Shown: positions 25,109 to 35,143 of the stretch, in pieces | How positions within the stretch are numbered: the stretch's first letter is position 1 | Layout: each line of letters starts with the position of its first letter | Origin: Dysidea avara | Taxonomy: Eukaryota; Porifera; Demospongiae; Dictyoceratida; Dysideidae | DNA length: 64,000 nt | Direction: 5' to 3' | Assembly (NCBI RefSeq): GCF_963678975.1 | Contig: NC_089277.1 | Location: forward strand, 20,429,440 to 20,493,439 | Notes under the pieces: generated by a model | Told to the model about the DNA's origin: nothing | Databases searched by the model: none | What the model saw: only the letters and a program-made list of their open reading frames with translations | Made by a program: the position numbers and the translations under genes

Positions 25109-26975
25109 TTGAAAGTGAGTGATAAACGAAGGTACCTGACAAAGATAGCGGATGTTGGCGATCCCTATTGTATACCAAGTGCACAGCTTAGTAAGGAAGT
25201 TATCCCGTCGGTCACAAACACAGACATCTTCAACTATCTTGTTTTGACTACAAGCTTCTGTACCTCTGAGATGTGTAAAGCTTTGATGCTTACAAGTACT
25301 TTATGTGTGGCTTTGTGAACTGTTTGGGATCAAAGAAAATTGGTAGTAAAATAGTTACAGTTGCCAAGGTATGTAAGAAAGATAAGTACCCATATTATGT
25401 AGTATAGTAGTTTAATACAATTACAGGTGAGACATTCGCAACGAGCTAATGACCCTCCACTTGAATCATGGGTGATGTGTCTACTTGATGGAACTGTTGA
25501 TTGTGGACATTGTACCTGCATGGCAGGACTTGGAGAAGTTTGTTCTCATGTAGCAGCAATCCTTTTCTACCTGGAATCTGCAGCTCGATCAAAACTAACT
25601 TGCACACAAACTAGTTGTATGTGGAAGGAACCTACCTTTGTTGATGCTATTCCATACTTGCCAATTTCAGAGCTGCCACTGTCCAAACCAAAGCCTAGAA
25701 TCAGCTGTAACAAAAGGAGAGGGGCTCATTATCTAAGTGACATTACACCACTTGAGGATATGTTTCAGGTAGCAGAAGAATTGTCAGTTTCTGAGCTCCC
25801 ATCCACTAGTTCATCAGCCTGTCAGTCAACAAGTTTCTTGTTGTGTGTTCCTCCATCTGCTGAGGAGCGAATGGTCTTCCTTAGAGATATTTGCTCACAA
25901 CCGACCGGCAATTTGTTCCATAGTACCTCCATTTTCTAATGAATTTAAACCCACAGCAAATACTATTCAGCTACCTCCATCACTGCTTGATCTGTACAAC
26001 CCAGAAAATGAAGAATTGCTTTACACTGAGTTGTTGGAAGTATGTGATGAATTGCAGTTATCGGTTAGACCAGAAGAGGTACAGAATATTGAAGTTTACA
26101 CTCGAGAGCAAGCCAAGAGTCCAGCTTGGTTTAAACAAAGAGCAGGAAGGATTACTGCATCAAAAATGAAAGCAGTTTGTGCCACAGACCCAAGCCATCC
26201 TTCGTAATCATTACTAAGCCAGATCTGTTATCCACATTTGAAAAAGTTCACAACTCCAGCAACCACATGGGGGTGTGAACATGAAGCAGTTGCAAGATTG
26301 GCATACATTGAGATGATGAAACCCATACATACAAATTTTCAGTACAGAAATAGTGGATTCGTAGTAAGCACAGAATATCCATACATTGGTGCCAGTCCTG
26401 ATGGAGTGGTGCAGTGTGACTGCTGTGGATGTGGGGTACTGGAAATCAAATGCCCATACTGCGTCAGAAAGAGCACTCCAGATGAAGCACCCTATCTCAA
26501 TAATGGTAAACTCTCTGAAAAGCATGGATATTATTACCAGGTTCAGACACAACTGCTTGTTTGTTCAGCAAATTATGCTGACTTTGTTATAGCTACATTC
26601 AGTGATGCTTCCCCCAATTTGTCATGTGAACGCATCTTTCTAAATGAAAGTTTTATAGAACATGTTAAAGCTGCCGAAAAGTTTTTCAAAATTTGTCTTT
26701 TACCAGAGTTACTTGCTAAGTGGTACTCTCGGAAGGCAGTTATGCCTGATCAGACGGCTGCAGCTTCAGTGGTATCTGCTGAATATACATACTGTTACTG
26801 TAAGGAAGATAAGGGTGGTGAAATGGTTGGATGTGACAATCCTAATTGTTTACATGGCTCATGGTTTCACATTGAATGTCTCAAGATACCTAAACCACGT
26901 TCCAGTAAGTGGTATTGTCCAAACTGCAGGACAATGCCTGAGTTTTCCCGTAAACGGCAGCGGACTAAGCAGTGA
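25109..26975 (+). pseudogene. SWIM / YqaJ-exonuclease / PHD protein of the ISL2EU-like element
   Basis: Starts with YLTKIADVGDPYCIP, has an intron at 25369-25426, then a SWIM finger (CGHCTCMAGLGEVCSH). A YqaJ-type nuclease follows: WFKQRAGRITASKMKA, then WGCEHEAVA, IGASPDGVV with the metal-binding Asp, and LEIKCPYC with the E-x-K pair. It ends in a PHD finger (CYCKEDKGGEMVGCDNPNC, WFHIEC, WYCPNC). YqaJ proteins are lambda-exonuclease-like nucleases, and in ISL2EU elements they accompany the transposase. Two frame slips (about 25285 and 25905-25935) and one stop (TAA at 26205-26207) break the reading frame, so this copy is inactive. All nuclease residues I could check are still present. Confidence 0.85.
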
Positions 26976-27090
26976 CTTCACCTTGTGTTAGTTTATTATT
27001 AACTATTAAGTTTGTATAGGTTTTTTAATAAAGTAAATAACATGACAAAGTTCATCTATTAATAATAATAATCATTGTTCAATTAAATGA

Positions 27091-28907
27091 CTATTCTACT
27101 GGTACAACTGAAACACAAAGATTGTTCAGGGCCGAACACACTAATATTATTTTATCGATTGGTGGTTTGTCGCCAGGGTGTTTAGGCTTTAAAAAATCAA
27201 TAGGGATACAACTCATCAAAATTGAGTACCTCTGACGGGTAGCTCCAATGACACGTTCTATGTGTATCCGTACATTCGCTAACTTCCTTGTTGCCTCAAC
27301 ATCTATGGGTGAGAGTTGGGAACAGCCTCTTGTAAATGATGGTATATGAAGTGTTGCCTGCATTCTGGCCACATCGTCAGCAATATCAAATCCCCGGTCA
27401 GCAAGAACACAATCTCCTGGAAGTAATTTGTTTAAAAATCCAGAGTTGACTGTCAAAAGTTTGTCACTGACCCTTCCACCCCAGGCAGGTGAAATGAAAC
27501 TTGTTACACCTTGTGGACACATTGCAATGAACACTTTTGCTGTATTTGCATGCTTGTATTGAGACCAAGTGGATGATTTTGCCCGACTAGGGGTTTCAAT
27601 TTTAATCTCAAAACAATCAATCACTGCAACAACCTTAGTGCCATATGTTGCCCGAAAACAGCTGGGCATAGTCTTCCATAATTCCTCTCTTTCAGGCCAC
27701 TTGATGAGCCACTCCAAACGACAAGACATTATATCCAACATTTCATGGAAACGCCTACTGACAGTTGATGTACAAATTCCTAACCGGTAAGCAATGTCTT
27801 GTAATCTCAAGTTAAGCCTCAATTTCATGAGTACTATCATGAACGACCTCCAATAGTATGAACGTTTATCACCTAGTGCAAAGGAGCCCATCACTAGTTC
27901 AAATGTTTTTAACAGGAGAAGGCTAGTAGCTAACCCAGTGTAGTATTGTACCTTGGCATCATCAGACATAATGTTGTTCTCACAGAAAAAATTATCGTCA
28001 TCCGTCTGTACGGCTTTGTTACACATTTTAGGTGGCCTTGGAGTTTGAGTTTCACCATCAGCTGTCTGTATTGCATGATCTATCAGCCCACTGTTTGAAT
28101 TAAGTGACAACTGACTGGACTGTCCTGTTGTTGTACTAGTTGAAGTCAAGGTACCGTTTGTCAAAATAAAGGTTGGGTTAGTGATCAAGGTACTGTTTGT
28201 TGTAGAAGTTATGGTTGACATAGTGGTTATTGTAGAGGTACTGGTTGAGGTACTAGTTGTTGTAGTTGAGGTACTAGAGGTAGTTGCCAAGGTAGAGGCT
28301 GAGGTACTGCCTGATGTACTAATATTTGAATTCGTCTCGAAAACTCTTTTGTTCTTCTCTTTGGCTCGTGCTTCTCTTTCTGAGGCTCTTTCACTAGCTG
28401 CATGTGTTACTGCCACATCTAGCTTGCTGTGTCCAAGTTCCAGTGTGGGGAACCAATCAACATTATGCTTATCCATTGTGTCAGCAGGCTTCCCTACAGA
28501 GCATTTGACAAATGTTAAACTCATGAGTATCAATGATATCAAATCATGGATTATAAATTTCCTAGCTACTCAGGAAATGTATAATCTGAACTGAAAGCCA
28601 ACACGCATACAGTGTACAAGTATAAAAAATAATACACTATAAAATATTTTGTATATAATCAATGCATGAACTTTCAATAGATACTGTACTCACTAGCCAC
28701 AAAATGACACTCGCAAACCCAGACATTTGCTAGCTTCTCCTCCGTTAAATCCTCTCTCGAAATAGCTTTCAGCCAGGCCCTCCTTCGCTCTCTAGTAATC
28801 TCCAACATTTGCTGACCTTGATGCTGAATAATGGCTGGAAGCCTATAAAATGAACATTTAGTCTTGGATGACTTCTTGGAGCTGTTGATTATTGCACATC
28901 CAACCAT
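27091..28907 (-). CDS. THAP-domain DDE transposase of the ISL2EU-like element
   Basis: Exon 28907-28694 joins exon 28493-27091 in phase 1, giving about 538 residues with no stop. N-terminus: a THAP finger (CSFYRLPAIIQHQG, TRERRRAWLKAI, VCECHF), but its first C-x-C pair is incomplete: CAIINSS has Ser where the second Cys should be. Then VDWFPTLELGHSK, a long Ser/Thr-rich low-complexity stretch, a helix-turn-helix (RLQDIAYRLGICTSTVSRRF) and a DDE_4-type catalytic domain with all three acids: VVAVIDCFEI, VLADRGFD and IHIERVIGATRQRY. It faces the YqaJ gene, with only 115 bp between their ends. The catalytic core looks intact; loss of the THAP cysteine and of the partner gene argue against present activity of this copy. 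Confidence 0.85.
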
Positions 28908-29392
28908 ATTTAAGCAACAAATAAACAAACAATTAATCCTTGAATAAACCGTAAAACCTTGAATAAACAGTAAACCATGAGATACGCCACTCACTAACCA
29001 CTGTCCACGTGTTTCGTGACACAGGTGGTACAGCAATATGGCGGCGGGGTGTGTAAGCCAACGTCATTTACGGTTACCATGGATATGCAAATGCTCAGGG
29101 CGATGAATATTTAATAGCCCTCGCCAAAATTAATATTGAATCGACCTCTTTAAAAATAATTTTGCAGCCCTTTAATTAATCATACCGCCCTCAGAAATAT
29201 TCATCGCCCTATGGAAAATAATCAATGTGCAGTTTTAATTTATTTATACTGCCCTCATAAATATTCCATCACCCATCAAAAATTAATTGTGCAACTCATT
29301 GTAATTTCAACACCTGGCTTCACCCACACAAAAAAATTACACTGTATCTACCATAATACTGTACTATTTTGACACTAATACTACACCATAAA

Positions 29393-29629
29393 CACTGCTT
29401 GAAGGTTCTTAGTTTACTAATTTGTTAAGATGCCTTACTGTAGTTATACTGATAGTAAAGTGTCAGTAAACTTAAGTATATGGAACATAATTATTTTACT
29501 AAGTTTTAAACTCTCAGTAAAACATCAGTGAATGCGCGTTTACTGAAAAACTACTAAAATAACAAACAATTAACTGTTCCATATACTGGGGATATACCAC
29601 TGTAGTAAACTAAGATACTTCAAGCAGTG
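29393..29629. mobile_element. CACTG-ended MITE, copy 1
   Basis: A 237-bp element with ends CACTGCTTGAAGG and, reversed, CACTGCTTGAAGTATC, flanked by AAA on both sides, a 3-bp duplication. CACTG ends plus a 3-bp duplication suggest a CMC (CACTA/Mirage/Chapaev) relative. It sits exactly on the right edge of the ISL2EU-like element. A copy differing at only three positions lies at 52683-52919. Confidence 0.85.
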
Positions 29630-30007
29630 AAATATTTACCTATTATGCTCGATTATGTTCAATGTTCATGCCTTAGTTCATATGCTTTGCTACTAGTTTA
29701 ACACTATATAGAAAGAAAAAAATGAGTGGCTGGAACACAAATAATAAATTCTTGCTGCATGCCTGCATGTAAGAGACAAGATTGATATACTCTAATAGAA
29801 CAGTCAGTTTGATGATTGTTCTATTAGAGTTACTGACTGCTCTATTAGAGTATATCGATCTTATTTTGCAATTGTCATTTTTCCAGCAAGAATTTACACT
29901 ATCGTACAAATATTTAACCTATTATGCTGGCATTATGCTCAATGCTTTTAGGTACCTATTATGCTCAAAATTATGCCAGCATAATCGGCGGGTCCCTATT
30001 AATAAGT

Positions 30008-30511
30008 GCAGGAATTTTACGAACTAGTACAGATCACTATAGTTAAAAAAATGAAGTTCATTACAAAATTAATCCCTATATATAGCTACTTTGACCAACA
30101 TAAACTGTAATCTTACAGTACAATATAAAAGCTAATCAAACTACACATGGAAAAGGAAAGGTTTCTTTAGATTTAGGCTTTAGATGCACAGTTAACATTC
30201 ACTTGCTCAATATACAGTACAGTAGTTATGACAGCTCATATCATCATAATAAATTATATGCTGTAGCAATAATACTTGACAGCTATTAAACTATGTATAA
30301 GAGACACACATCCAAGACTGTAAAAATATATTCTGAAAATATGTAGACACATACAGAAACATATTCATTATTCCATGCATGATAGATTCACTACCACACA
30401 CCTCCACCCATGAGCTGCACCCATTCATATTTGCAACCTCACACAAACCTTATGAATGCAATATAATTTATAGTGTGTATACAGTATATACAGAATAATG
30501 TATATAGGTAC
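30008..30511. other. Gene-free stretch
   Basis: AT-rich sequence downstream of the EMI exon on the minus strand, so it is probably an intron of that gene. No feature recognised. Confidence 0.5.
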
Positions 30512-31196
30512 CTGTAGCTTGGACATGTCCCCCAACCCAACCAGCCACAAATGTTCTCACGGAACTCTTCAATAAAAGTGACATTTTCAGCACGGCTTCT
30601 CATAACATATTGTGTCATCGTCCTATTGCATACACTGAAAAGAAAGAAATAATTATAATAAGCTACATAATTATGTGAGACATATGTACATTATCGGATT
30701 TGCAAAAAGGGGTCTTCCAATTCTATGAACTTGGAAGACCATAACTCCATGATCAAAAGCATAAAGCCCTGAAATTTCCTTCATCCCCTATGTTGGTGCT
30801 CACCACTGACCAAAGTTTAAGTCAGCAATCTCAGTGAAAGTGTGCGTGTGTGGAAGACCACTTTTCACCAATCTGGTTACCTTAACAATTATGTACTTAC
30901 AAAAGTACATTATTTACTGTAAGTATCGTGTAGCTACATACACATCACGTAGCTACTACTTTTTTTAAATAAAAAGCAAGAGCACACAATTGTTAAACCT
31001 CTATAAAAATAGAAATTATATCATTTACAAGCAGCACACACTAACAGTAGCAATTATTTATTTGCATCAAAAACTGCCATTGCTGCTACAGAGTAGGTAT
31101 ATATGCAGTATTTAACATTACTTACCCTTCTTGACAATATGCCTTGCCCAAGAACAAGAACAGCAGCACTGCTGCTAAAATAGCTGAATATTTCAT
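30512..31196 (-). CDS. Secreted EMI-domain protein, first two coding exons
   Basis: Exon 31196-31126 starts with ATG and encodes a clear signal peptide (MKYSAILAAVLLFLFLGKAY). It joins exon 30634-30512 in phase 2. The second exon begins GVCNRTMTQYVMRSR and continues through FREN to CGWLGWGTCPSYR, matching an EMI domain, the Cys/Trp-containing module that stands before EGF repeats in MEGF-like extracellular proteins. Donor and acceptor sites are canonical. Downstream exons are not identified nearby; the EGF exon at 8580-8666 on the same strand could belong here but the phases need an intermediate exon. A degenerate MITE (30690-30882) sits in the intron. Confidence 0.75.
30690..30882. mobile_element. 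TGTGACCGG-type MITE, degenerate copy
   Basis: CGGATTTGCAAAAAGGGGTC at the left and GACCACTTTTCACCAATCTGG at the right mirror the ends of the copies at 36730-36968 and 38142-38392. The outermost bases have drifted. Confidence 0.65.
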
Positions 31197-33066
31197 TACT
31201 CTGCAGTAAATTGACACCTCGAATGACACCAAATGTGTGCATCTAGGCATATTATACCTTTGCAGATGTCATAAAAATGTAACAATTTTATATATTATGT
31301 TATCATAAACCCTTATGAATATCTTAAGGTGACCATAGCAACAGCCAACCAGTCTCCAAATGTTAGTGTTGATAGACCATGTTGAAACACAAATGCTATA
31401 TTATAGTAAACACATCATAGCTACAGTGCTTTAGAATTGTAACAAAAAGTTTGTATATAGCAAAGCTAGATTTTATTCCTTTTGCGATTTACAATGCCAT
31501 ACCACCATAAGAGAGCTGGGTTCAGTGGGTTGTTAATGGGTTACAAAAATGAATAAAACCCAATATTGGTAGTTGGAAGTTTCTTCCTGCGCTAGAAGAT
31601 TTTGAATGGATGAAACAATATACATTGTACCATATTACAGTATATACTTTCCAATATTAGTATCAGTACTTTGGTGAGTTACTATTCAACTGACTTTAGG
31701 ACAAACATATGTAGTAAATCCTATTAGCTATGTTAAATAGTGATACATACGAATAACTTACAGTCACTCCACATTTGTTCTACAGATGATTGATGAAAGC
31801 AATGCTATGTGTTTGTATGCACTATGTAATGACAGCTATCAGTATATGTATTGTACATGTGCTTCTAGGATTTACATGGCATGCAGTATATATATATAGG
31901 TGGTAATGGCATAACTGTAGTACACACATGCAAAAAGCCCCTTAAAACCAAATTAGTCTTTTCTGCTATTAAATAAGAACTGAAAGTAAACTAATACTGT
32001 TATATCACCATGGAAAGTCATTTAATAGCATTATTATAATGCTATAATGTTACAAGCCATACAAATAATATATCCAGTTACCTTATTTCTATAGCCTCTT
32101 ACAAGACCAACTGACCCACAGAGGACCAAACAAGGTAGTGTAATAATTTATAATTCAAGACAGTCAGTCAGGTAGCTATTTACCTACTTTATTTGGACTC
32201 TCCATGTCATTAACTACATTATTTACAATGTGTGTAAGTTTATATAACTCCATATTTGGTAAATGACACATGATCAGTAGTAGACTGACTGATATAAACA
32301 CAGAATTACTGGCCACAGCAAGGAAAACTGGTGTACTACACCATAAGTAGCTATATAAAAAATAATTACCAAAAACATAATTTCATACAATGTCATAAGT
32401 ACTTACAGTTCTATGCCCCACTCTGAGATTTATAACACTGTTCTCTAATGCTATAAGCCGTCCTTACACACGTACTGATTTGATTGATTTGATTTACAAT
32501 GCAATGCTCTCCATTTCCAGCACACCATAAATCTAAATTGCCAAATACATTAATGAAATACAAGCTCTTAAAGTTCATGCGTGCAGCAACTTATTTTAAG
32601 TAGTCAACTGTTAACGGTGTTTGGCTTACTTAATTTAATCTATATACATACTTAATAGTAAATGCTACAGTTGCTTAATTGAATCAACTGAATCATCCCC
32701 AAAGTTAAGACTAATATTCACCATTAAAATTATATCATTGGCTGACAGTATTTTTGCAAAGTTTTTGGCTCTTGCATGGTAAAAAGTCGGTAGCTATAAT
32801 TCATAGCATCGGTTAAAAAGTTGTAAATAAAACTTGAGATGGTAGTCAAAAACGACTGCAATAAAGTTAGTGTTGATATAAATGCACTGGCTATTCAGCA
32901 TCACGAAGTTCACACTTAAAAGTACACTGCATGCAATCACTTAGTAGCTATGTAGGCCATATAATTATACGCACTTCACAACTCCTTAAATCCAGCCTTT
33001 TGAATGCCAAGCCCCTTTTTACCATAGCTGTTTTGCAAGTACTTCTTTTGAATTTATGTAGCCCAG
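31197..33066. other. Gene-free stretch upstream of the EMI gene
   Basis: This should hold the EMI gene's promoter and 5' UTR. No exon, repeat family or structured element was recognised beyond AT-rich sequence. Confidence 0.45.
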
Positions 33067-33373
33067 TGGCATATCTAGACTCTCTGGTTTTGGTAGGGCC
33101 AAAAGCAAAAAAAAGGTAAATGTTTGTTCACAATGGCAGCCCTCCAACAACCAATGCATATAATATATCACTGATAAAGTATATAAAATCATTTTCTAAC
33201 TGCATAGTTTGCTACACTGCTTCTCCGAATAGTGTGGCTGCTTTATTAGAGTGATTGACTGCTCTATTAGAGTATCTCTCTCTCATATACAAATGCCTCT
33301 GGTATGGCACCAAATTCTTTGGTAGGGCACAGGCCCACCAATTCCCAGATGCACCCCTGGATATGCTACTGAT
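33067..33373. mobile_element. CAGTGGCATATC-ended MITE
   Basis: CAGTGGCATATCTAG at the left and CTGGATATGCTACTG at the right form imperfect inverted ends. TTTGGTAGGGCC and TTTGGTAGGGCA occur near each end as direct copies. It contains another TGACTGCTCTATTAGAGTA motif. The target duplication is not clear; hAT-like ends are a guess. Confidence 0.6.
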
Positions 33374-33609
33374 GACATAGCCCTCATTTTAAAGCCTGTA
33401 CTACCGGTGGTCTGTCAGATGCAGGCTTTGCAATTTGTTTTGTGCATAGTTGGGATAACTAAAACACATTGTTGGGTCATCCAGCCTAAGAAGCCTGGCG
33501 CACCACACCATATGTTTAATGTAAGTGATGAAAATGGCATGACATGTTTATTTTTTTGACAACTAAATGCTTATAGCTATTTACAAAGTAAATATTATCT
33601 ATAAACTCA

Positions 33610-33750
33610 TATCACAGTACAAAATAAGTTGTGAAAGTTGTGGCAAATAGTGAATGTTATTGGAAATTCTTAGTGACGGTCACTAAAAAATGTACAGTGA
33701 TGTTCACTATTTGCCACAATATTCACTGCTTATTTTTTACTGTATACAAA
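33610..33750. mobile_element. AGTGAA-type foldback element
   Basis: ACAAAATAAGTTGTGAAAGT then TTGTGGCAAATAGTGAA at the left mirrors TTCACTATTTGCCACAAT and ATTTTTTACTGTAT at the right. The centre is TAGTGACGGTCACTA, itself a palindrome. It belongs to the same family as the cluster at 56365-56620. Confidence 0.65.
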
Positions 33751-34115
33751 TGAATGTAAATTTAACTTTACTTACTGTATATATATTCATGGGATATCTA
33801 TAATAGATACCCAACACCCTGAACTTGTGTTTATCTTAGCTTCATGATGGGAAAATATTCTACTTGTGGAGGTGTTTAATGTAGCAACCATTAGGTTCTG
33901 CATATTTTTAGTGACCTTACAGCATTGTAGAAGCATATTTGCTTTGTTTGGTTGCCACATCAGAGAACCATAAATATTTATGTACATCTTGTGCTATTGT
34001 TCGTCTCTATAATTGTACACATTGACAAATCTGATTCTCTTGTCTGTAAGGAATCAAGTACGTGTGCATAAGCCCATGCAGCCAATATAAATATTTTACA
34101 GCAAGTATATCTGTA

Positions 34116-34312
34116 CAGTGGAACCTCTATTTAATGGACACTTTGGGACCAACCAATTTTGGTGAAATTTTACTGTTATAAGGAGGTTGTCCTCTTTCAG
34201 AGGTAAAATTGTATTGGTAAAGGTCTATAGGGACTTCAGTAACTGTCCTTTATAAGGAGGTTAAATGTACAGTGTCCTTTACAGGGAGGGTCCATTAAAA
34301 GAGGTTCCACTG
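34116..34312. mobile_element. pogo-like MITE, TA target duplication
   Basis: A 197-bp element with ends CAGTGGAACCTCTATTTAAT and, reversed, CAGTGGAACCTCTTTTAAT, flanked by TA (34114-34115, 34313-34314). The inside repeats TATAAGGAGGTT. No coding capacity. Confidence 0.85.
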
Positions 34313-34627
34313 TATGTATACAGGCTACTATTATGTAGAGTATGTGATAGCTATGGAGGCTAACAGACACTACATTGTTAATAATAAACTTTAATACACA
34401 AATATATAGCATGATTGCACAATATCTTAGAAATCTGTATAATACAAAAAACTCAGTCATGTAGATAGTACATCTGACATAATATCACAATGGTTACTTT
34501 TGTACAAATTAATTACTGGAATTATTTATATCACTGATCATATTCTTTAACAGCTGGTTATAATGTTGTGCTTCGTGTACTGCAACATAGATAAATATAA
34601 TGCACTTTTACCTGTAAATGTTATATG

Positions 34628-34842
34628 CAGTGGATCCTCACTAATCTAAACAGCTCTGTTCTCAAGATGACAAAAGTCTGCTCAGATTAGTACTTTTGTT
34701 CAGATTAGTGAACCCATTGATTATAATACAGGCCCCAGTTCAAATATTCTAATAGAACATACACTTGTTCCCAAAATATCCTAATAGAACAGTCATTTCT
34801 ACTGTTCGGATTACCGGAGTTTGGATTAGTGAGGATCCACTG
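34628..34842. mobile_element. pogo/Tigger-like MITE
   Basis: The ends CAGTGGATCCTCACTAATC and, reversed, CAGTGGATCCTCACTAATC match perfectly. TA follows the right end (34843-34844); the left flank is TG, probably a mutated TA. The interior contains the CTAATAGAACAGTCA motif. Confidence 0.85.
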
Positions 34843-35143
34843 TACATGAAGTAAGTACTGACAGCATATATCCCACTAAGGATCAATAAATGGTGTTTGT
34901 TTTGACACATTCTGTCAGAACTGCTGAGAGAATTTGGGGCAAATTAAGATTTTGGGCCCCTACAACTGATATACGTACATGTAGCTATGTAACCTTAAAG
35001 TGTGGGGGCACACTAACTGCACACACTACCATATGAAGCAGGGGGTCTGGGGGCATGCCTAACCTAGGAAACTTCTGAAGACTAGACTGCATATAGTAAA
35101 CCAAATTATGGTGCCTGATGTAATTACCATTGTAATAACCATA

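Larger units (their letters stand above)
24679..29392. mobile_element. ISL2EU-like two-gene DNA transposon
   Basis: Inverted ends start TTTATGGTGTAGTATTAGTG and stay similar for about 250 bp (left 24679-24935). They include the block CCATGGTAACCGTAAATGAC and CGCCGCCATATTGCTGTACC, which lies just upstream of both genes. The right copy is longer through tandem GGGCGATGAATATT-type units. A TA dinucleotide flanks the left end (24677-24678); the matching TA lies at 29633-29634 because a MITE has inserted at the right boundary. The convergent gene pair, a THAP/DDE transposase plus a YqaJ-type nuclease, is the known hallmark of the ISL2EU superfamily. Length is about 4.7 kb. Confidence 0.85.
24587..29997. 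mobile_element. Outer element with AGGGACCCGCCGAT ends, hosting two later insertions
   Basis: The ends AGGGACCCGCCGATAATGCT and, reversed, AGGGACCCGCCGATTATGCT (one mismatch) are flanked by a perfect 10-bp repeat ATTAATAAGT (24577-24586, 29998-30007). Without the later insertions the element is roughly 460 bp, rich in CCTATTATGCT / AGCATAATAGG sub-repeats. Its core is an inverted TACTCTAATAGAACAGTCA / TGACTGCTCTATTAGAGTA pair (about 29786-29856). A 10-bp duplication is most like Mutator-type elements (usually 8-10 bp), but with no transposase the family is open. Inserted into it are the ISL2EU-like transposon (24679-29392) and a CACTG MITE (29393-29629). Confidence 0.75.

Noticed and set aside
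28181-28594. Plus-strand Val-rich open frame
   Set aside because: Antisense of the Ser/Thr-rich linker of the THAP/DDE transposase.
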